Positions 35,801-58,429 of a stretch of DNA of 64,000 bases are shown here, piece after piece (within the stretch, counting starts at the first letter, position 1; every line of letters starts with the position of its first letter). Both the position numbers and the translations under genes were made by a program. A model generated the notes under the pieces. That model was not told the DNA's origin. It saw nothing but the letters and a program-made list of their open reading frames with translations, and searched no databases. This DNA comes from Bostrychus sinensis. Its lineage: Eukaryota > Chordata > Actinopteri > Gobiiformes > Eleotridae. The stretch spans positions 22,419,706-22,483,705 of the forward strand of contig CM036252.1 in assembly GCA_020698575.1 (NCBI GenBank), read 5' to 3'.

Positions 35801-36900
35801 GAAGCCAGAGAGAGAATGATGAGTTTAAACTTGTTTAGCTTGATGTGACATAGGGTTATATGATACTGATAAGCTTTATTGTATTTTAATTTATTTATTA
35901 TGTCTCTTTAGGGGATAAGCAATACTTTATCAAATCATTATTATTCAAACATTTTACTTTGATTAAAATTAAGATATTTTGTGTTTTCTTTATTACTTCT
36001 CACAGATAAGTTCCTACTATCGTACTAACTTTTTCTATCCATTCATATTTGTTATATAAATGTTGTAGTTATTTCAGGTTTGGATTGAGAATTTGAATTT
36101 CTAGTGATAAAATCTAATAGTAAAGCAACTACTGTTCGTATCTGCTTGTCAACAACTTTTTAGAAATCATTTATGGCTATAATCAGCATTTAAATCATGT
36201 TGTGTCAATTAGCAAATGCATTGATTACAGGAACTTTATAACCTACGAAAATATTCAGCAGTTTATCATTGGTGATACAACACTGGGTAGTATCAGTATT
36301 GTCAGGGCAACCCTCCATAAACACAGACAACATGGCTTCCCCGGTCTAACACACCCAAATCAACCCACCTGTGATTCATCATTTCCATAGGGATGACAGC
36401 AAGATTAGTGGGATGAATGTGTTGTTTATACAAGTGCCTGTCCTTACTCATTGTGGGTAACTCATGGAAGCACTCAAGGAGCACAGAAAACCTCCTGATG
36501 ATTACTCAACCAAAGAACTCTGCTCAGATATACATATGGGACTATCTTGTCTCTATCTATAAAATAGTAAATAATCAGATATGTTGAAAATTGTGTTGTA
36601 ATGTACCTGACAAGTATGAAGACCACTTGGTCTAATGTGGGGCTGGTGAGTTTGAGTATAAAATATATTCATCAAAGGAAAACTCTTACCCATTCACTGC
36701 AAACCTCTGGGTGACGTCCAAAGTCTTTTGCTCCTGTGCAGACTTAAATGAATAAGCATTTCTGTGTGGCATAAAGACAGGGCAAAGTGGAGGTGCCTAC
36801 TTTCTGCCACTGAATTTGACCTAGTTTGACGTTGATCAGTTAAGCATAGCCAAAGCGCAATCAATGTCCTAAATTTAAAATAAGCAGCTTCCTTTACCCT
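32860..36900. other. capG upstream intron/promoter region, no other gene seen
   Basis: No conserved coding exon is recognised. Short open frames (33738-34014 minus, 33942-34269 plus) have no domain. The stretch probably holds the long first intron and promoter of capG. Confidence 0.45.
35599..35715 (-). other. Candidate 5' untranslated exon of capG
   Basis: On the minus strand the sequence ends ctgtaag before gtaaga, a strong donor, and a TAAAATA motif lies about 30 bases ahead of the assumed start. Splicing to the acceptor at 32861 would place it just before the capG start codon. This is inferred from signals only. Confidence 0.3.
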
Positions 36901-37267
36901 ATACCTACCCTATCCATGGGCTTTTCTCGTAGCTTGGCTCTCTTATTCATCTGGCTTCAGCTAGGCTACTCAAGTTCATCGGTTCACTTTCCTGTGAAAG
37001 CGCCCCCTACAGAAGACTGTGCGTCACTCCACACTGAGATGTTACGTAACGGCGTTAGCCAACAATCCCGGGACAGGTGTTTTGAATTATATATATTAGT
37101 ATTATTATTTATAATGTTGGCTATTTGATCTATTGTGAAAGTTGACATAGCCTAATTTTATCTAATATTAAATGTATCTATCAATATATTGCATAAAGAA
37201 GTTTCTGAACATTTATTTTACTATCTAATGTAAGTAAAGCCTTTTTATTGTATAGTAATCTCTCTCT

Positions 37268-37336
37268 CACTGGGATAGGCTCCAGTCACCCGCGACCCCT
37301 AACGGGAATAAGCAGTAGAAAATGAATGAATGAATG

Positions 37337-37385
<49 letters not shown>
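37268..37385. repeat. Repeat tail (ATGA)n and (CT)n microsatellite
   Basis: The phrase gggataggctccagtcaccc, then taacgggaataagcagtaga and (ATGA)n, is the 3' tail of a widespread fish SINE/LINE family. A (TC)n run of about 45 bases follows to 37385. Confidence 0.7.
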
Positions 37386-37388
<3 letters not shown>

Positions 37389-37400
37389 GTTGGAGTAAAA

Positions 37401-38560
37401 CACATATGTCAAACTCAAGGCCCGCGGGCCAAATGTGGCCCGCAGGATAATTTCTTTTGGCCCGCGAGATCATTTCCATTTTATATTAATCATGGCCCGC
37501 CGATATATTGTGCTCGATCTGTTTGAACTACATCTCCCATAATGCACTGCAGAAGCGGCGCCGCTGCGCGCCGGCACTGCCCCTCTCCCGCTGTTTTAGC
37601 GAGCGGCATTTAACGAGCCGCAGGAGCAGAGAGAGAGAGTGAAGGATTCTCCAACAGGAAATTTAACTTTCCACAAAAGAAATGGACAAAGAGGGGTCAG
37701 TGAGAGCAGGAGCTTCTTAAACAGGTGGGACTCTCTGTAAACACTCTACACTTTGTTTGTTGAGCTAATGTAGCAGTAATAAAACCACGCTCCAACCGCA
37801 CAGCATTGTAAGAACATCTCCTTTACAAACCGTACGTCTTTAAAAACAGAAAACCAAGTTGTGTCAGTAAAACCAAGTTATCAGCAGAGAGTTGTCTAAG
37901 TTCATTCACAGCACTGCCCTCCGTCACTCTTTTTCCTTTCTCTCTGTCGCTACTTGTGCTCTAATGCACTCATTAACACACAGCGAGCTAAACCTGCCCA
38001 GAAAGAGGTATAATCCTGCTCACACTGTGTCCTGCAGAGGACAGAGAGGTGGACAGTAGTTTGCTCAATAAATGTTAAATAAGCCTATAATACGTGTTTG
38101 TGTGTAGGAGCTGACTCAGCTTAAAGTTGTGCTGGGCTTACATAAGGGGCATGACATGCACCTAAATATTAATCTGCTGGTAGTACCCACTGTCACAGTA
38201 AAACAGAGTGGACCTGATGAAAACACCTGTCTTATATGAGGAGTTGGGTAACTGTGGCAGTAAATAATACTTAATAAATAATTGGCCAGTGTTAGTCAGT
38301 AGTCTGTGGCCTATTTGTTGTTATTTGTTGAGTTCCAAGTTCTGATTTAAAACAAAACTACAAAGCCCGTTAAAACCACAAATCTACACCTGTAGTTCTG
38401 TGGGGAAGTATTATTCTATGTTAAAAAGCCTATTGTAGCCTAACTGAGAACAAAAATACAGTAGGCTGACTTTATTATTTATACAATTTTCTTATTCGGC
38501 CCACGACCAAGACTGGTTTTCTAATTTTGGCCCCAGCTCCGATTGAGTTTGACAACCCTG
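37401..38560. mobile_element. 1.16-kb non-autonomous hAT-like element
   Basis: The ends are inverted: the left has atgtcaaactca followed by ggcccgcgggcc, the right has ttggcc...tgagtttgacaaccctg. Exact 8-bp duplications GAGTAAAA flank it (37393-37400 and 38561-38568), the signature of hAT insertion. The interior (GC-rich promoter-like 37550-37640, then AT-rich) has no transposase frame. The ends recall the 'caggggtgtcaaactca' type found across vertebrates. Confidence 0.82.
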
Positions 38561-38904
38561 GAGTAAAAGCTCAGCGACGTGCAACAGTGGCATCTTGTGG
38601 CCTAAGTACACAACTGCACTCAGACTGGTATAAAATTTGATTTGAATTTAAGCTAAAATGTCTACTACAACCAGCTTCCTCAAATATAAAGTCAAACCCA
38701 GAGTCTCATCCTTCTTCATCCTGGGTCTGCTTCCTCAACAGGTATCTCAAGTGCTCCAAAATGTCTTTACATTAATTATACCTGATAACTTGATATAAAG
38801 ATCAATATCAGGAGTGTCAGTATAACCAGTGATTCATTACACTCACTGAAACAACTAAATGTTTTTATTCAAGCAAAAAAAAAAAAAAAAATTGCTAAAA
38901 TAAA

Positions 38905-40857
38905 ATAATATGTAGTAAAACTTTTATTAATTTCCAAGTCAAAAAACAGAACAAAGACACAGAATGCAATAATGAGCTGATTTCTATACAGTGGCAATTA
39001 AGTTAAACCTTCGTTTTGCCCAGACATGTCAAGTCTTTCTTGAACCCTGTCTCCTTTCACACACTCAGACATTCATTTGCCCAGGAGTCCTGATGTCCCA
39101 AACTCCCTAAACAGCGCAGTTAAGACAGTAGCTGTGGATGCAGATCTGATGCAGAACTTTGAAAAGCATCAGTCCACCAGAAATAGTAAGTGCAGTAACC
39201 AAACCAACTGTCAATTTAAGGCCATCTAACTCAAATTACAGGCTATTAAGAGTTTGGATGCCGTTTTCAGGACTCCCAGTAACATTGGAAACAGTCGCCT
39301 TCCCCATGATTTCCCTAGTCACAGATACATACATTTGTAGAAAAAAACAAAACACTGATTTCAGAAATTAGGTGGATGAAGGAGGAGAGGAGAACCAGCT
39401 ATCACTTCATAAATATACAAGAAAAATTGTATCGCTGCTTTTTCAGTAGCCTGTTTCCCCAGACAAGTCAAGCACCCATATTCAAAAGGTTCACACTAAT
39501 GTAGTGAGTATTATATTTATAGAGGCATTATGTGCCACTCAATTGGACAATGTCTTCCGATGGGAAATTAACTGCCCTTTGTTGTGAAAAGGGCAGCAGC
39601 AGGACAAATGTTGCCCTTTGGCATACTGAAAATGCAAGGTGAAATTAAAATATTCCAAGTGGCATGAAAACTAGAAAATAAGAATGTTCCATGCTTGTCC
39701 ACTGCCCCTTCATCCACAGTATGAGAACATGAGCCTCTTGCAAACAGGTTTACATTTCACCAAAAGCAAATAAGAGAAAACAAATTCTTATTTTTGCTCT
39801 ATTTGTATTCACACGGAATAGTAGTTTTCTTTTCTTAAATAAACTCAATTGCCCAAATAAAACAAAACTGAGTACACATCAGCTATCAGAAATGGGGCAA
39901 CAATTATAAAGCAGAAGGAATTTGAAAAAATATCAATCTAAAGCTTGATTAAAATGTATTAACATGTGCTACTCATGCAAACAATAACAGAAGCAGCAAC
40001 TTTGTCATCCACAAGCCCCATTTCTTACTAGAATCAAAAATTAAAGACAAAACAATCATTCTGACTTATATTTTTATATAAACTTTTTAATTCCCATTGT
40101 AAAGGGAAGAAATATGTGGAAAAGTGTTTTGTTTTTTTTTTGTTGTTTTTTTTGCTTTTGATGCAAGACAAGAGGATGCTGGTAGATGTTTTATGACATC
40201 TTTCAGGTTTTGTTTCTGGGGTGTGAAGGAGGAAGAGCAATGGGTACATACACTTATGTAGTTTGGATGGTCAGCAAGGTGCAAGCCAGTTTCTCTCTCC
40301 AGTAACTCATGAATCAAATGCTTTTGTGTTTTTCTGTTGATCAATTGTTTAAAGCATAACCCGCTGAATTCTTCAAAAGCAACATCTGACAAATGCACTT
40401 TAGAAATGTTTAAACAAAATCTAACCCTTTCCTTGAAGGCCTTTTGTTATGCTTATGTAATAATAATTGCAATTTACTTGAAAAAGTAGGCTGTTGGCAA
40501 CACATACAACATACAAAACAATACACTAAAAACACAGCTTGAAAACGGGAGAGACTGGATGTGGTAAACCATTAAGTTACAGGGGGACATTTTCTGCCCA
40601 GAAGTCTTGCATCTTCCTCTGCATTTCATTTCCTCCTGGGTTTGCAGTTTTACTTCAACACCCCATGTGAAAATTAAAAAACTAGTTTCAAAAGGCAGCC
40701 TTTTTTCCTTCAGGCAAAGCAGTTCAAGTCTTTTACATAATAGTTTTAACTATATTTTCTTCTTCACACTAGTCTTCTCCTCCAGCAGGCTCAAATACGC
40801 TGTCCTTTCGTTGTTACCGTAAGGAGGTGGAGGTCTTAACCCCAGTTGCGGTGCAGC
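38905..40857 (-). other. polr2a: 3' UTR of polr2a
   Basis: Downstream of the stop codon the minus strand runs AT-rich without another gene, up to AATAAA at 38928-38923. If this is the used signal, the 3' UTR is about 1.95 kb. Closer signals cannot be ruled out. Frames at 40034-40398 minus and 40607-40822 plus are unsupported. Confidence 0.4.
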
Positions 40858-49873
<9,016 letters not shown>

Positions 49874-50150
49874 CCTGTCTATTCAAAGAGACGCGTCCTT
49901 CGTCGGCACGCCGCTTTGTGAGCAGGAACAGCCTTTAAATTGTCGCCACAACTCTGGTCAGGCCGCCAACGGTGACCGGAAAGTCTCCGAAGGCGATATC
50001 CCAGGGATCTCAGTGGTCGGTTGGCTTTATAGTCGATTTTATATACTTTACTCCTAAGTTAAACGACCACCGGCCGTTCCCCTCCCTTTTCCTGATCTAC
50101 CCTGTGGAGCGCACTCAGCGCTTCTGAGCGGTAGACTGGCCAACACTTGC

Positions 50151-50157
50151 TTATATA
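50151..50157 (-). promoter_or_regulatory. polr2a: TATA box of polr2a
   Basis: The minus strand reads CTCTATATAAGC about 280 bases ahead of the start codon, which would place transcription initiation near 50120 with a leader of about 250 bases. Upstream are CCAAT/ATTGG boxes at 50248-50252, 50299-50303, 50329-50333, 50376-50380 and 50500-50504, and a ggcgggg GC-box near 50344. The dense CCAAT array suggests NF-Y control (inference). Confidence 0.6.
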
Positions 50158-50159
50158 GA

Positions 50160-52540
50160 GTGAGCGGCTACGACGGGGTTACACAATCATGAAACCAGGG
50201 ACTGCCTCATCAGAAGGTGGGACATATTACTCTATAGTAAAACGCTCATTGGCCATTCAGGGCCACAACATGAATAAATAATTTTAATCTACGTAGGGCC
50301 AATGAACAGGCACGTTTCTAATTTATGGCCAATGAAGATAAAAGGCGGGGATTTGTTAAACTTAGCCCATTTTTTATTGGTCTCTCAAAACACAGTAGGC
50401 CGTTCCACCTATATTCTGCATACATTCTATGAATATTCATTTTAAATTGCTAGGATTGGATGTTTTTCTCATTAATATTAAGTTTAAAGCAGCAGTAGGC
50501 CAATGACTAGAAGGATTGAAACTCGTTTCAAATAATTTTAACTAAATCCGCCCACTTTCCGATAATTGCCGATGTTTGCCGAGGTGATTTTCTTCCCTCT
50601 GAGCAAAAATAAAAAAAAATCTCTGTTCTGCCCTTCGTCTCGCGCTGCATCAGCCTGGGCTCTAAGAAAAGAGGCTCAGGGCTGAGGCCTGTGAAGTCCT
50701 CAGACAAAACTAAATATATTTGTTTAAACACACGTTAGGTTGAACTGAAACCACATTTTAGTGGATTATTTTTATAGCGTTTTGTGATATACGTCGAGGT
50801 TTTGGGTCAACAGTTTTTGTATTTTTTCCATCTTTGGGATTTTGCTACAAGCCTCGGACTCGCCTTCGAGCTCTGACCAGACAATGAAGCGGAGTTTCCC
50901 AACGCGCCTTTAGGAAAGTCTCGGACAAGCCTAATGTCTAGATATCACGTATATTTTCATACTTTATTTGCTTTTTCTACTTGTACGTGTTGTTTGTGTG
51001 ATTTATCCTTTCTTGAATATGTGCTAATGTTCATTTCTTTTGATAGTTTTTATAAAAATGTACGATATTTTCAGGCCACGTTTAGCAAGGTAGCTAATAA
51101 TCAACAACAATGTTTTGGCGGCTTCTACTTTAAAAGGCTCAATTAAACCTAGCAATAGATTTAATTTCTCCCTTAAAGCTAATCGAATGACTGTATTGAA
51201 ACTTCTACGTTTTGAATTTTTGCCGTGAAAATGGTATATTATGACTTTCCTTTTATTAGCAAGGACAGCGTTGACGTGAAAACGTACATTGGCATATACA
51301 TTTTTAACTTTATGTACACACGAACACTTGGTAATGCACGTATTTAAGCGTTATCAACTATTTGGAATCTTAACAATTTTTACATACGTGAGCTTAAGCT
51401 AAATTGGCTTGTATAATGTGACAAAACCTTTAGCTAATAGGCTGGGAAACCTAAGCAGACTGCATTTTCCTCAACAACGCTGGTTTAAGTAGTTTTTAAT
51501 TTAATCATTACAGTAGCCGTGAGTTTAGTTCCTGCAGTAATACGTTTTTTCAGGGCTTTTTAAAAGGCTGATAAAGCTACTAGTTGGATACCATAAGCTT
51601 TCAACATGGCGGCGGGTGGCGATGTGCTTCTTGTTGTAGTCAAGAAAGATGGAGTCTGGAATATTCTTGCTTGTTTTTAGTAGTCGCTTGTCTGAACTCT
51701 GAATTATCGTCGATGTGCTTAATTTAAAGTAAATATGATTTTCAAGTTGCTAAAACTGCATTAAACTTCGTGACCGGTGTAATACCAGTCCTATGCTAAC
51801 GTCACTATCGAGAATTGAAGCTATTTTACAAGTAACGTTAGCCTACGACTGCATGTTTTTAGTTTAGCTTTCATGAGCGACAATTTCAGATCTAAAGGCG
51901 TTAACATCGACATTAGCTCTTTGAGATGTCTGATTTCCCTTTGTCCCAGTCTTGACTACAGTAAAACTGATGGTCATCTTATCCCCAGTGACCAAGGATT
52001 TAAAGGCCCTATTACACAATAGATCTATCTTGTCAACGCTCGTTAGTTACTCTTTAAACGTTTGCAGACGAACCAGCTCGAATAGTATACAGGATTCATC
52101 ACCTTATGGTCCTTAAGATTTACACATTGTCTCTGTGTTTAGTAGTAGTTAGTATTGTTATAGCATCTGACTGTGTTCAGGATAAAAAATGTTCTTTTTG
52201 TCTGTGCCACTTTCAGGGGTACAACTATTGTCACACTTGTCCAACTGAGTTGTTTGTGTTATGATTGCATAATACCTGGAGTTGTGTGTATGGAATGTCT
52301 GTTTATATTTCAAAGAACACTGTTACTGATGATTTTCCATGTCAGTATAAATAAAGGTGATAACTTTGTATTTAGATATTGTGTGTGTTTTGTTTTTTTG
52401 TGTGTGTGTGTGTGTGTGTGGGAGGGGGGGGGGTTAAAAGTATTGGTTTGGTCTACAATTACATACACACGACAATTGAATTGGCTTATGTTGGGTAGCC
52501 ATCATAAATGTACGTCTATTTTTTTTTTTTTACCAGGTTC
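50160..52540. other. polr2a upstream region, no coding gene seen
   Basis: Beyond the CCAAT cluster, sequence is unique-looking with scattered CpG. A motif caacATGGCGGCGGG at 51604-51618 resembles a YY1 site and could start a divergent transcript, but no coding exon follows. A (TG)n plus G-run lies at about 52399-52433. Confidence 0.4.
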
Positions 52541-55500
52541 AGATGTCAGACAGTAACCAGGCACAGGAGAAAGAATGGATTGTACTTCTGTTGAAATCCT
52601 TATTCAGGCAAATCATGAGGGTCAAAAATTACTGAAAATTACGCAAATGTCAGGTTTGAAATACAAAGCGAAGTCAAACTGTAAATCACTTTGTTCACCA
52701 TGTACCATTCTATACCGTGAACCTACAAAGCAATCATTATTGACAGATGGCGCCCTCCTCTGGTTCATGTTGAGAATAGTCAACTCTGAAAAGACATTGC
52801 ACAACTAACATTTCAGTCAGTGCGGAAGCAAGTTTCACAGGACTGCCCAACACGCTGCTGCTCCTGGAGGTCAGTTCACAGAGGCCTGTAGTTTAATTAC
52901 AAACTCAAATTAATTCCTTAAGTTACCGATGCAGTTCACTGCACTCGTCGTGTTTTAAAAAAATTACAATATTAGTGAAAAGGTGCAGTTGAGGTAAACA
53001 GACTTCTCATAAAGCTGTAGGGTAGGTTGTTCACAACGCACATGCAAGTGTGATAGGAAAATAAACAATTGAGCACCGTTTTAAAAAGCTTAGTTTGTTA
53101 GTTTGACACTTGGTGTGTTTGCTTGCTTGAAGGCTATTTTTGTGTACTAGAGGGAGCTCTTGCCTGATGATGTCAGGCCATGACGTTGTACTGCACATGC
53201 GGTTGGTGGGGAGCTGTATGAAACAGCTCACAGAAGGAGCAGTAGGTACATAACAAAGCAGAATGTGCATGAAATATCAGCGATTAAGTATAATGTTTAA
53301 ACCACTCACTGGCTGAGTTTACTCCTTCACATGAGCAGTGAAGTGCACTTATTCATTTGGATAACTCTGACAAAAAAATAAGATTATGAGGCTGGTAATT
53401 GGAAGATTTATGTATTATGTCTTTATAAAAGTGTCTGTTATTTTTCCCAAAGAGCCAGAAAATTCATGTAAATACATGTTTTATTTTACATAATTGGTGT
53501 ACAAATAAGTATGGTCCTTATGGATTATGGGTTTGCTGTGCTCAAGTTATGATATATGACCTTGGTCGTTTTGTAATAAAAATGCATGACACAGTGCCAG
53601 AAGCATGCTGTCTATGAAAGCTTATTGGAACGCTGGCCCATTTCTGTCGGCAGGAGAATGTCCTGTTCTCTTAAAGTTTGTTTTGGTAAATGTCAATTCC
53701 TGCCAAGCATTTTCATCTTTTTTTTACTTTCTTTTGTGATTCACACATCCTTTTTGTCTTAAAAGTTTTTCTTCTTTTCATCATCATTAGTAGTCACAAG
53801 CAGACATGCCAGACTACTTGGTCTCTGAGGATTCACTGGAGTATCATAAAGAGATACACTCTTTGCCTGATTTCCTAGAACTATCAAGGTGCTAAATAAA
53901 TTGCACTTGATCCTACCTCGCGTTGCAATCGGCTTAGTGCTAAGCTAGGGTCCTCACAGTGCAGCCAAGTCTGGCCTGGACAGCACTGCTGTACTGAGCT
54001 GTCCACAGCTCTCTTCTCCAAAGATTGTGACCCCTGGCACTGGCTTCACCAGCTCCACAATTTTCTCTCAACCAGTCCCCTTTCACGAACGGCTGAAATT
54101 GAATTTATGTTTATGTGAACCCACTATTTCAGAGTTGCTTTTAGTGACTAAAATTGTTTTGAATTATTTGAAACCTTCTTGTTAGGCACTAAACCCGTGC
54201 ATTTCATACTGATTCATGCACCCTCCATTTTTTCTCTGCCTTCTTGTGCAGTAGACTTTTGAGCAGGCCTCATACAGTCTGCCATGTCTGTCCCCTGGTC
54301 ACACTATTCATTACGCCCTCCTACTTTTCTCTCACAGACTTTTGTGTTAAAGTTCTCTGCTGTTGTTTTGGCCAGTTGCTCTGACCATCTGCCTGGTTCT
54401 TCTGTTTTCATGTAGCACTCTGATGTTGATTATTTGATTTGTTTTGCACTTACTGTAAGTATGAGACACACTTTTGGTTTGTCCTTTAGCTCAGTTTCTT
54501 CTTTTTGACTGAAATGTCTGTGTGCTATTTAAAGTGGTACACTAAGAAGAAGGGTTGTTTACAGTGCTCTAAACTGCAGGCTGTCTAGAAACAGGAAGTA
54601 CTGACGACCCGAAGCACAGCAGCACACAACCAACACGCAGCCACTTCCTCCTCCTCCTCATGGCCGAGCACAGGCTTCAGGAAAACAACCCTCATGCTTA
54701 TCACAGAATTATGCACCCCTCCTCTGCTCGGGCCGCCCTGCTGAATGGCGCACATACACAGCAGGCTTTTCACCCCTCCGCCATGTCCTATCTCGCTTTC
54801 TCCTATTCTTTTATATCCACACTCCCCCCCAAACTGTCTCCCTATGCCAGTACAGCATGCCTGAGTAGCTGCCTGGAGATGAAGGAGCTAATTAATTTGA
54901 TTTAGCCCTTCTCTCCAGTTCTGTGGCAGTGGAAAAACCAGCCGCCTGTCCTCTTCTTTGCCCCCACCTCCGCACCATATCAAGCACCCCTCCCAGATGA
55001 TTTTCCACCTATCCTTCCAGTCTGCTTTGGCTATGCACACTCTAAAATCCCAATTATTTCTTTGTTCCTTTATACAGTATTACACCAACAGTTTATTGTA
55101 TAGATCTGATTATACATAGCTTCCCCACTGTATGTTTTATGTTGCTCTTTACTTTAATCTTAATCCTTTTGCATTGTCTCATCTCCTATGTGTCCTTTGG
55201 GACTGTTTGTGTGACTCAGCAGAGCTTCGCTGCTCAGACAAACATGCTTGTTATAACTTAATACGTCCATTTCAGTTTCAGCAATAATCAGTGTAGACCT
55301 GTCAGATGCTGCATGATTACACACTACTTTTGTCATCTGATACTTTCTTAAATTTACCCCTTATACTATATTGTCTAATCATACACAGCCACTTGTATAG
55401 GAAGTTCATGATTACTGCAGCTCACAGACTGCAAGTGAGAATAAAAATAAAAGGAGAATGCATATAAACACAACAGCACAACCCATCTGTCATCAATATA

Positions 55501-58390
55501 TACATTTTAGCAGCATGGGTTGATTTTTTTCTATATTCCAAACTTATTTGCTGCATCTCACCTCTTATGTTATCTTTTAAGTGAATAGGTAAAATAATGC
55601 TTACAAAATGTCTTGAGTGTTTTTGTGTTAAACTTGAGTTAGTTGAGTTTTATTGTGACATGAAATTTGGTTTTACAGATTTTTTGTAAAACAGTTTCCA
55701 TACATTACTGCAACTTCAGTAGATGTTGCTTCTACAGGTTGGCTGCATGATTCCTGTCTTATCAAATGTACACCAGGTGAAAGAAGGTCAAATCAACGTG
55801 TTTTGTAGCTGCACTTTGTCCATTCATTCAGGTATTTGCTCAGTACATGTCCCTGCATGTTCATTTTTTCTAAGAGGTGTCATCATATTGACTAGGCCCT
55901 TTAAGATACTGCTGAATAACCTAATCTATATGTGGCTCTGAGTGTAAACATTTGTCATGCTTATCTATATTTGTACTTTCAGAAATGTTTGTGCTTTGGT
56001 TTTGTTTTACCTCTGTGTCCTCACATTTCTGCTCGCAGGCCACAGAAACAGGAATTGCTGCATCGTTCATGTGCAGCCACCACTTCCTCTTTAAGAAACC
56101 ACTGACATTTGACCTCTGCAACAACCCACTTTGATCTGAGTCCAAGTCAGCTGGAGAGAAGGTTAGTCGTTCCTTCTCTGAGATCACTGAGGATGTTTAC
56201 AGACACACAGGCATAGCTCAAAATGTATTCATCAACCGTTCCTGTATTAGTAAACCATAAATCTTCTTAGAAACACATGAGCCCTATTTGTGTGTCTTGA
56301 TAGTTTGACTACACTCAAGTAAAACAGGGAAAAGCTAAAAATGTACATAGTAAAATACTGTACATACAACACAACCACATCCATAGTACAAGCAAATTTA
56401 CAATTACATAATATTAATTTAATTTGTAAATTGAGTACTGTAACATTACTAGTAATTATTCTCAAAACAAAACAAATAACAATTTGTTGCTGTCCATACA
56501 ATGCTTATGCAAACAACAAAAGATGCACATTCACCACATCAAAACAAATTTTTTTTGCAGCACAACCACAATGTGTGTAGCTTTCAACCACCTGCACCAG
56601 TTACTTGCATATCTTTTTTCTACATTTTATTTTAAGTATTGGATACTCCTAACTTTGCAATTTTCCAGGTTTATTTTACATTGAGCTAAGTAATAATTTC
56701 ATTCAATTAAATGTCAGCCTTACCTCATTCATGTTCAACCTAAATGCTTAATTTTCCACTTGGTTAGCTTTCATAGTTCTTCTATCTTTGTGTGTTCAGA
56801 TGTCCAGTCGCTTGACAGCACAGCCTGAAAACCTATGACCACATTTGGCCAAACCTCTGTGAAAAGGGACAGCAGGACAACAGGATGCTTGTCAGTATGG
56901 AATCGGTGGATGGACGCAGCCACTGAATAAGGCTAACACACTTGGCTAGTCTGCTTCACACATTACAATGTGCTTTACTTTCATTTTCAGAATTTTTATT
57001 CTTGGTTTATTGTCCTGTACTTTTATATACATTCGTCTGGTCCACCCTTTCACACCAGCATGTCTCAAAAACGTGCAGGAGCGCATGAGAGAGGGGACAA
57101 GAAGGAGGGAGAAATGAAAAAAAAAAGTTTGTCCAACTCTAAGAACCAGAGAGGTCACAGGAGCGACACCCAATCCCAGAGCGGTTCCCATGGAGACAAG
57201 TGTGGCAGCGTACAATGAGGGTGAGAGAGACGTGAAAGAGGGAAAGGGCAGGAGGGGGGCGGGTAGCTGGCGTCAAGGTTCAGTTGGTGGGTCTGACGGG
57301 TGTGTGGGGGGGGTGGGGTTGGTGTGTGTGTGTGGGGGGGGTTAGTGGGTAGCATGATGGTGTTGTAGCAGAACTGAGCTAGAACCTCTAACCCACCACT
57401 TACTTTGAGTTGGCTGCCATGTCGATGGAGTGGACATGAGAGGAATTCCCAGTGACCATGAAAAGTGTCGACATTGAGGTTGTTGTCAGATGGTTTGCAT
57501 GTTTACAGATGAATCAGAACTAAAACACTAAAGGCTACATGCTGTGATGATGGTGCAAGATCAAAAATTTTGATTGAACTTGTAAGAACAGACATTACAC
57601 CATTTTTGATATGTATGGTGTCTCTCCTGAATGTAGCTTTTGCCTAGTTTTGTTAAAAGATAGTATGGTTAATTTTAGATATGTCTATTGCAGAATTGTT
57701 TAAAGGACACAGAATTGTTTAATCGACACTGATAAGATTGTACATGCATATAAAAGCTGACAAATTACATAATATATCTTAATATCTCTAAAGCAGTAGG
57801 TATATGGAATTGCGCTTGTTTTGCTGACTCTTATTGAAGGAAGGAAAGTACAGAACTAACTTGTTTTGTTACCTAAAGCAAAAACAATATGGCTTGAAGC
57901 TGAATTTAGCATAGCTGGGACAGTGAACTAGACACTGTGAGCCATTATGGAAAGTGTCAGGTGAAGCATTTTTGCAACCTGAGCCATTCCCAAGCACCAG
58001 AATATCTTAGCCTGGCTTGGCATGATTTGAATCATTCTTTATTCAGTCTCCTCCGAGGCCACATACTTTATTGAAGTGCACTAGTCAACCAATTCATAGT
58101 TCCCTGTAATTTTTTCCCTCAGCTGCACTTGTTCCACACTGTTCTCATCTGCCATTTGACTCCAGCTGTTTACCACTTTGTCTTACTTTCCTGCACTCGT
58201 CTCAACTCACTTGTTACACGTGTATCTGTCTGTCCATCCATCCCCATACACAGATTTTGTGAGTTGGCGTGGTTCCTGTTTGTTTTCAGCCATTTTGGGG
58301 ACTTGCAGTGCTGGTAACAAACTGCTTAAATGGCGTCCTCTGGCTTGCTTGCTTGCTCTCCCACTCTCCCTCCCTCTCCCTATCACTGGG
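52541..58390. other. Long gene-free stretch
   Basis: Nothing coding is supportable. A small frame after a good acceptor (tttaccag before 52537; MSDSNQAQEKEWIVLLL..., stop near 52644) has no recognised homology. A G-rich, GT-rich tract (57257-57342) could form G-quadruplexes. The rest is AT-rich spacer with old, unrecognised repeats. Confidence 0.45.
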
Positions 58391-58397
58391 CTTTGTG

Positions 58398-58405
58398 TAT
58401 ATAAA
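58398..58405 (+). promoter_or_regulatory. TATA box of the right-edge gene
   Basis: TATATAAA at 58398-58405 lies about 30 bases ahead of the presumed start of a leader exon whose donor is at 58775. The downstream leader is rich in GA and CT runs, as in many regulated vertebrate promoters. Confidence 0.5.
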
Positions 58406-58429
58406 GTACTGTGTGTATGTGTCCAGAGA

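Noticed and set aside
36916..37128. A 70-codon frame with a signal-peptide-like start (MGFSRSLALLFIWLQLG)
   Set aside because: No family, no repeat of the pattern, no splice partner; hydrophobic starts of this length arise by chance.
52549..52644. A small plus-strand frame after a strong acceptor (MSDSNQAQEKEW...)
   Set aside because: Only about 31 codons, no donor, no partner exon and no recognised homology. It might be part of a non-coding transcript, but cannot be supported.
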